NCBI GenBank assembly: GCA_002327885.1
Contig: DCUS01000080.1
Location: 2,297-11,726, forward strand
Direction of reading: 5' to 3'
DNA: 9,430 nt
From: Syntrophaceae bacterium UBA2208
GTDB lineage: Bacteria > Desulfobacterota > BSN033 > UBA1163
The position numbers and the translations under genes were made by a program. Shown piece by piece: positions 7,501-9,430 of this stretch; positions within the stretch are counted from its first letter, which is position 1; every line of letters starts with the position of its first letter. The notes beneath the pieces are model-generated. The model did no database searches, was not told the origin of the DNA, and saw nothing but the letters and a program-made list of their open reading frames with translations.

Positions 7501-7753
7501 CATCCGGTTTTTCCTTTTCAACAATTTCCCTCATTCGTTGCAGGTTGAGCGGTTCAATATAAGTGACATCCGCCATTCCTGGATCGGTCATGATCGTTGC
7601 CGGATTCGAATTGACCAGGACGATCTTATATCCCAGCTCGCGAAGAGCTTTACAGGCCTGGGTGCCGGAATAATCGAATTCACAAGCTTGGCCGATGACG
7701 ATCGGTCCCGACCCAATGATCATCACTTTCTTTATGTCCTCGCGTCTTGGCAT
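4553..7753 (-). CDS. carB: Carbamoyl-phosphate synthase, large subunit
   Basis: CarB makes carbamoyl phosphate from bicarbonate, ammonia and two ATP, feeding arginine and pyrimidine synthesis. The 1066 residues match the family's usual length. Two homologous halves are visible: the first begins with GSGPIVIGQACEFDYSG (14-30) and contains RPAYTLGGTGGG (169-180) and EINPRTSRSSALASKATG (298-315); the second begins with GGGPNRIGQGIEFDY (558-572) and contains RPSYVLGGRGMEVV and EANPRASRT. An oligomerisation region lies between them, roughly 400-550, and the last ~135 residues form the MGS-like allosteric domain. The ATG has GGAG 8 bases upstream. No carA lies beside it, so the glutaminase subunit must be elsewhere. 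A terminator separates it from the cold-shock gene, so carB should have its own promoter in the 90 bases before it, though I see only weak candidates. No frameshift or missing motif is seen. Confidence 0.97.
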   Translation of the reverse strand: MPRREDIKKVMIIGSGPIVIGQACEFDYSGTQACKALRELGYKIVLVNSNPATIMTDPGMADVTYIEPLNLQRMREIVEKEKPDAILPNLGGQTGLNLSSELAHAGILDQHGVKIIGVDIDAIERGEDRLAFKETMRQLGIDMPKSKIALSVEEAEEIAVGLGYPVVIRPAYTLGGTGGGLVYNVEELRKVASRGISASLVGQILVEESVLGWEELELEVVRDSKNQMITVCFIENVDAMGVHTGDSYCTAPMLTISPELQKRLQKYSYDIVEAIQVIGGTNIQFAHDPATGRVVVIEINPRTSRSSALASKATGFPIALISSKLAAGMTLDEIPYWREGTLEKYTPSGEYVVVKFSRWAFEKFKNAEDKLGTQMRAVGEVMSIGKTYKEAFQKAIRSLEIGRSGLGFARDFHKRDLDELMDLLNEPSSERQFIMYEALRKGAGVEDLHKKTYLKPWFIEQMKELVELEEKILKYKGRTLPDDLFVTAKKDGFSDRYLAQLLNLPENEIRQRRIVLGVVQGWEPVPVSGVKNAAYYFSTYNAPDQVKVSGKPKIMVLGGGPNRIGQGIEFDYCCVHAAFALRDEGYESIMVNCNPETVSTDYDTSDKLYFEPLTVEDVLSIYDKEKPEGVIVQFGGQTPLNIANELARSGVKIIGTSPETIDLAEDRDCFRNMMAKLGIPMPESGMASNLEEALQVAEKIGYPLMVRPSYVLGGRGMEVVHDEEMLIQYVAAAVGVTPERPILIDKFLENAIETEADAISDGSDAFVPAVMEHIELAGIHSGDSACVIPPISIPPKHLDTIYEYTKKIAIELNVVGLMNIQYAIAKDRVYVLEANPRASRTVPLVSKVCNIPMARLATQVMMGKKLSSLNLKPKSFKHYGVKESVFPFNMFPEVDPILGPEMRSTGEVLGMASSFGLAFFKAEEAAQQLLPSEGTILITVSERERPAVLDVAKEFDRLGFKIKATNGTHKFLAEHGIQSEHILKMHEGRPNIVDGIKNKEIQLVINTPSGKLSIYDDSYIRKAAIKYKIPYITTLAAAIAAAKGIAAYRQGKGSIRSLQSYHEEIH

Positions 7754-7840
7754 AATAGGTCTCCAATCACTCAGTATTTTTAAATCTCATGTGAAAATTA
7801 AGGTGAAGATAATGACGAATGATGTTCAAGCAATAGGCAT

Positions 7841-7872
7841 AAAAAAAAGACCCCAATAAAAATCTGGGGCCT
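7841..7872 (-). terminator. Intrinsic terminator after the cold-shock gene
   Basis: On the minus strand GGCCCCA and TGGGGTC form a 7-bp GC-rich stem (7865-7871 with 7849-7855, one G-U pair) followed at once by eight T (7841-7848). It lies about 30 bases past the cold-shock stop codon and shields carB from that transcript. The opposite strand has five T after the stem, so some bidirectional activity is possible. Confidence 0.85.
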
Positions 7873-7903
7873 CTTTTTCCTTTTCGCTTAATGAGTTTTG
7901 ATA

Positions 7904-8107
7904 TTAGCTCACTACGACTACGTTGGTAGCCTGTGGACCCTTCGGACCTTCGGAGACCTCGAATTCGACTTCATCGCCTTCGTAAAGAGACTTAAATCCA
8001 TCTCTCTTAATGGCAGAAAAGTGCACGAAGACATCATTTCCATCATCTCTGGAAATGAACCCAAAGCCCTTTTTCTCATTAAACCATTTTACTCGACCTT
8101 TGGCCAC
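7904..8107 (-). CDS. csp: Cold-shock protein, CspA family (single-strand nucleic-acid chaperone)
   Basis: A 67-residue single cold-shock domain with RNP1 KGFGFI (13-18) and RNP2 VFVHF (26-30), plus the aromatic surface residues W8, F9, F15, F17, F27, H29 and F30. These proteins bind single-stranded RNA and DNA, melt RNA secondary structure and can act as transcription antiterminators. The start is GTG at 8107 (GTG GCC AAA GGT), preceded by a purine-rich AGGGGGTGA. Length and motif order are normal and the protein is nearly identical in layout to CspA-family members of many bacteria, so whether it is cold-induced or constitutive cannot be told from the protein. The promoter and structured leader upstream suggest tight post-initiation control. 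It is transcribed alone between two terminator-like structures, opposite to no other gene. Confidence 0.96.
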   Translation of the reverse strand: MAKGRVKWFNEKKGFGFISRDDGNDVFVHFSAIKRDGFKSLYEGDEVEFEVSEGPKGPQATNVVVVS

Positions 8108-8242
8108 TACAACTCACCCCCTTTCTTCTTTTAAACTTAAGTAAGTTGTAATAGCCTTTGGTCCCTAAAAAAAAAGCCGCAAAAGTTTAAGAAGCACTTT
8201 TACGACCTTTTGTGATCCAAACAAATACTTCTTACAACCTAC
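8108..8242 (-). promoter_or_regulatory. Long structured 5' leader of the cold-shock gene
   Basis: From the predicted transcript start (about 8243) to the GTG the leader is about 135 bases, long for a 67-codon gene but usual for cold-shock mRNAs. Besides an internal terminator-like hairpin (8167-8206) it has competing pairings. The minus-strand segment TAAGAAG (8228-8234) can pair with CTTCTTA in the hairpin loop (8188-8194). GTTGTAA (8232-8238) can pair with TTACAAC (8145-8151). AAGTTTAA just before the ribosome-binding site (about 8130-8138) can pair with TTAAACTT in the hairpin 3' arm. These alternatives fit switching between termination and read-through; the mechanism is inferred. Confidence 0.55.
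8167..8206 (-). terminator. Terminator-like hairpin inside the cold-shock leader (attenuator candidate)
   Basis: On the minus strand an 11-bp stem (8196-8206 with 8176-8186, two G-U pairs) with a 9-base loop is followed directly by nine T (8167-8175). This is as strong as a normal intrinsic terminator, yet it stands about 60 bases upstream of the start codon. It may instead end transcripts of the upstream phosphoesterase gene, but it also lies downstream of the best cold-shock promoter. Confidence 0.7.
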
Positions 8243-8248
8243 GCGTCC

Positions 8249-8299
8249 ATCATGTCATTTTATTTATTAAATGTCAAGTAGTTTTTTTCTTTTTTTTCC
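8249..8299 (-). promoter_or_regulatory. Cold-shock gene promoter with upstream A tracts
   Basis: On the minus strand a perfect TTGACA (8272-8277) is followed after 17 bases by CATGAT (8249-8254), a 4-of-6 match to the -10 box. Just upstream of the -35 lie A8-G-A7 (8282-8297), which resemble an UP element that raises promoter strength. Confidence 0.6.
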
Positions 8300-8311
8300 A
8301 CCTTTAGATCT

Positions 8312-9199
8312 TTAATGCATCCTCATCCTTTTGAGGCATGTATGCGCAAGTGTTTCTTCTATTCTTTCCATTTCAAACGTAACCGCATGCAGATTCCCGA
8401 CCTCTCTCCCCGACCCACCGGACTGTCCTGGGTTAACGGAGACAGTTACTCCGATCCGATCCATATAGACGCCGGAGAGATCTGGCGACTCATGGATATG
8501 GCCATGAAGAGTTAAAAGAGGCTGACTCCTTTTTATAAAGTTTTTGATGGACCGACTGCCTGCTGATTTTCCTCCCTGGATGAGGTCCAGTGGAGTCCCA
8601 AAAGGAGGGGAATGCATGATATAGACGGTTCTTTTCGGAGAGAGAGGGATTGGAAGTCGATCTAAATCTTCTTCAATCGTTTCTCGTCCTCTGAGATAGA
8701 GAAAAGGATCGATAGGCGTCAGCTGGCCGGTTTGATCGGAGGATAGAATATAAGATGGATTCTTCTGAGAAGGCCAGGGGGCCTCCCGATCATCCATCTT
8801 CTCATAATCTTTGGGTCGAAAGGGGGTCGGGGGGACAAAAGGGTATCCGATGAGTTCATATCCATTTCGGAGCCGATAACTTCTCTGATTCAGATCAATA
8901 ATTCCTTCTATGGATTCCTTAAAAATGTAAGGATAGCCCAGATCCCAGTTTCCAGGTATGAGAAAAATCTGTTGAACAGAAGTGGTCTTTAACGTCCTGT
9001 TTAGGAAGGGGGAAAGAAACCGGTCAATGAAGAATTTTTGATTTGGAACCATATCTTCATAACGCTTTGATGGGGGAAAAGAGGGGAGGAGGTCCCCTCC
9101 TATTATCATGGCCTCCGATGAAGAAGCCGTGGCAAGAGATGAGAGTTGATGAAAGAGATGAATTTCACCGTGAAGATCCGAGGTAAAAAGGAGTTTCAT
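8312..9199 (-). CDS. Calcineurin-like metallophosphoesterase with a GNWD variant motif
   Basis: The 295-residue protein shows the two-metal phosphoesterase motifs in order: SDLHG (D8, H10), GGD (D36), GNWD (N84), MHSPPFGT (H196) and HGHIHES (H234, H236). The family cleaves phosphate mono- or diesters with Mn, Fe or Zn. In most members the third motif is GNHD/E, whose His helps catalysis; here it is Trp 85, so activity may be altered or use another residue. No signal peptide is visible, so it is probably cytoplasmic. The start ATG at 9199 lies one base after the stop of the LysW-like gene, with GGGGAG just upstream, so both genes are co-translated. The insert at about 115-180 (VPPTPFRPKDYEKMDD and on) is rich in Pro and charged residues and may shape the substrate pocket. 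The substrate is unknown; the partner may link it to amino-acid or carrier-protein metabolism, as inference only. Confidence 0.88.
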   Translation of the reverse strand: MKLLFTSDLHGEIHLFHQLSSLATASSSEAMIIGGDLLPSFPPSKRYEDMVPNQKFFIDRFLSPFLNRTLKTTSVQQIFLIPGNWDLGYPYIFKESIEGIIDLNQRSYRLRNGYELIGYPFVPPTPFRPKDYEKMDDREAPWPSQKNPSYILSSDQTGQLTPIDPFLYLRGRETIEEDLDRLPIPLSPKRTVYIMHSPPFGTPLDLIQGGKSAGSRSIKNFIKRSQPLLTLHGHIHESPDLSGVYMDRIGVTVSVNPGQSGGSGREVGNLHAVTFEMERIEETLAHTCLKRMRMH

Positions 9200-9200
9200 C

Positions 9201-9365
9201 CTACTCCCCGAAGTCCTCCGAAAGAATCCATTTATCTTTTTTCCTTAATAACTTGAAAGTAACTTTACAATAGGAGCATAGGACTAAGTCTCCTGACCCT
9301 TCGTTTCCATCAAGAGGAATATCTGCATCACAGATTGGGCATTCTATTTCGGTCATCGTTGCCAT
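9201..9365 (-). CDS. lysW: LysW-like amino-group carrier protein
   Basis: This 54-residue protein has CPIC (Cys 9, 12) and CSYC (Cys 30, 33), a small zinc ribbon, and ends in SEDFGE. LysW/ArgW carriers are about 54 residues, share a two-CxxC ribbon and end in EDWGE; the gamma-carboxyl of the terminal Glu holds the amino group of an intermediate during lysine or arginine synthesis. Here Trp is replaced by Phe, while the terminal Glu is kept. AAGGAGG sits 6 bases before the ATG; ATG four codons in is a possible second start. No LysX, LysZ, LysY, LysJ or LysK gene lies in the window, and the neighbour is a phosphoesterase, so it may be a stand-alone carrier or a zinc-ribbon protein that only resembles LysW. 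Between ribbon and tail lies a basic stretch (LLRKKDKW), unlike the acidic LysW carriers I know, which weakens the match. Upstream genes are beyond the edge. Confidence 0.62.
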   Translation of the reverse strand: MATMTEIECPICDADIPLDGNEGSGDLVLCSYCKVTFKLLRKKDKWILSEDFGE

Positions 9366-9404
9366 GAATCCCCTCCTTAGATTTTTATCCGCTTACGCAA
9401 AGAA

Positions 9405-9423
9405 CCACAGGGTTTGCCCGTGG
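9405..9423. repeat. Small imperfect inverted repeat at the right edge
   Basis: CCACAGGG (9405-9412) and CCCGTGG (9417-9423) pair around a TTTG loop with one bulged A. It lies upstream of the LysW-like gene. It could be the 3' hairpin of a gene beyond the window or part of an interspersed repeat; the T tract after it on the minus strand is weak. Confidence 0.3.
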
Positions 9424-9430
9424 GGCTCCA

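Noticed and set aside
7754..7840. Promoter for carB in the gap before it
   Set aside because: Only weak pairs of boxes were seen, such as TTCACC with TTTAAA; not good enough to annotate.
1..9365. Idea that the left-edge ATP-grasp protein is the ligase for the right-edge LysW-like carrier
   Set aside because: They are over 8 kb apart with several unrelated genes between, and the ATP-grasp motif order differs from LysX/RimK; adjacency gives no support.

Overview
The window looks like a piece of chromosome from an anaerobic, deltaproteobacterium-like organism (Desulfobacterota or a neighbouring phylum). This placement is inferred from gene content: a stand-alone three-domain NifU plus NifS pair for Fe-S assembly, a LysW-type carrier protein, a small Cys-rich peptide with its own radical SAM/SPASM maturase, and moderate GC. 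No rRNA, tRNA, CRISPR array or complete mobile element is visible.

Left part (1-2048, all minus strand) is the most unusual region. Reading right to left it encodes a 54-residue CxxC protein, a radical SAM/SPASM enzyme with an N-terminal PqqD-like peptide-recognition region, a 20-residue lysine-rich peptide ending in CKCKASC, two hairpins that look like terminators or attenuators, and the first 185 codons of an ATP-grasp-like protein that leaves the window. The short overlaps and the peptide's ribosome-binding site, which lies inside the maturase reading frame, argue for one co-expressed unit. It is best read as a small RiPP (ribosomally made, post-translationally modified peptide) locus; the product is unknown.

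Centre (2049-4216, plus strand): a well-formed sigma-70-like promoter drives nifU and nifS, which overlap by four bases. They form a complete scaffold plus cysteine desulfurase pair. No nitrogenase gene is present, so they probably serve general Fe-S assembly, including clusters such as those of the radical SAM enzyme next door (inference).

Right part (4217-9430, minus strand): a 336-base gap without a recognised gene, then carB (large subunit of carbamoyl-phosphate synthase, without carA in the window), then a cold-shock protein gene. The cold-shock gene has a long 5' leader that itself contains a terminator-like hairpin, suggesting control by attenuation. At the right edge, a LysW-like amino-group carrier protein (54 aa, C-terminal EDFGE) lies one base upstream of a metallophosphoesterase gene whose usual GNHD motif reads GNWD.

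Most promising points: the peptide/radical SAM/ATP-grasp locus, the permuted-looking motif order of the ATP-grasp protein, the LysW-like carrier paired with a phosphoesterase, and the structured cold-shock leader.
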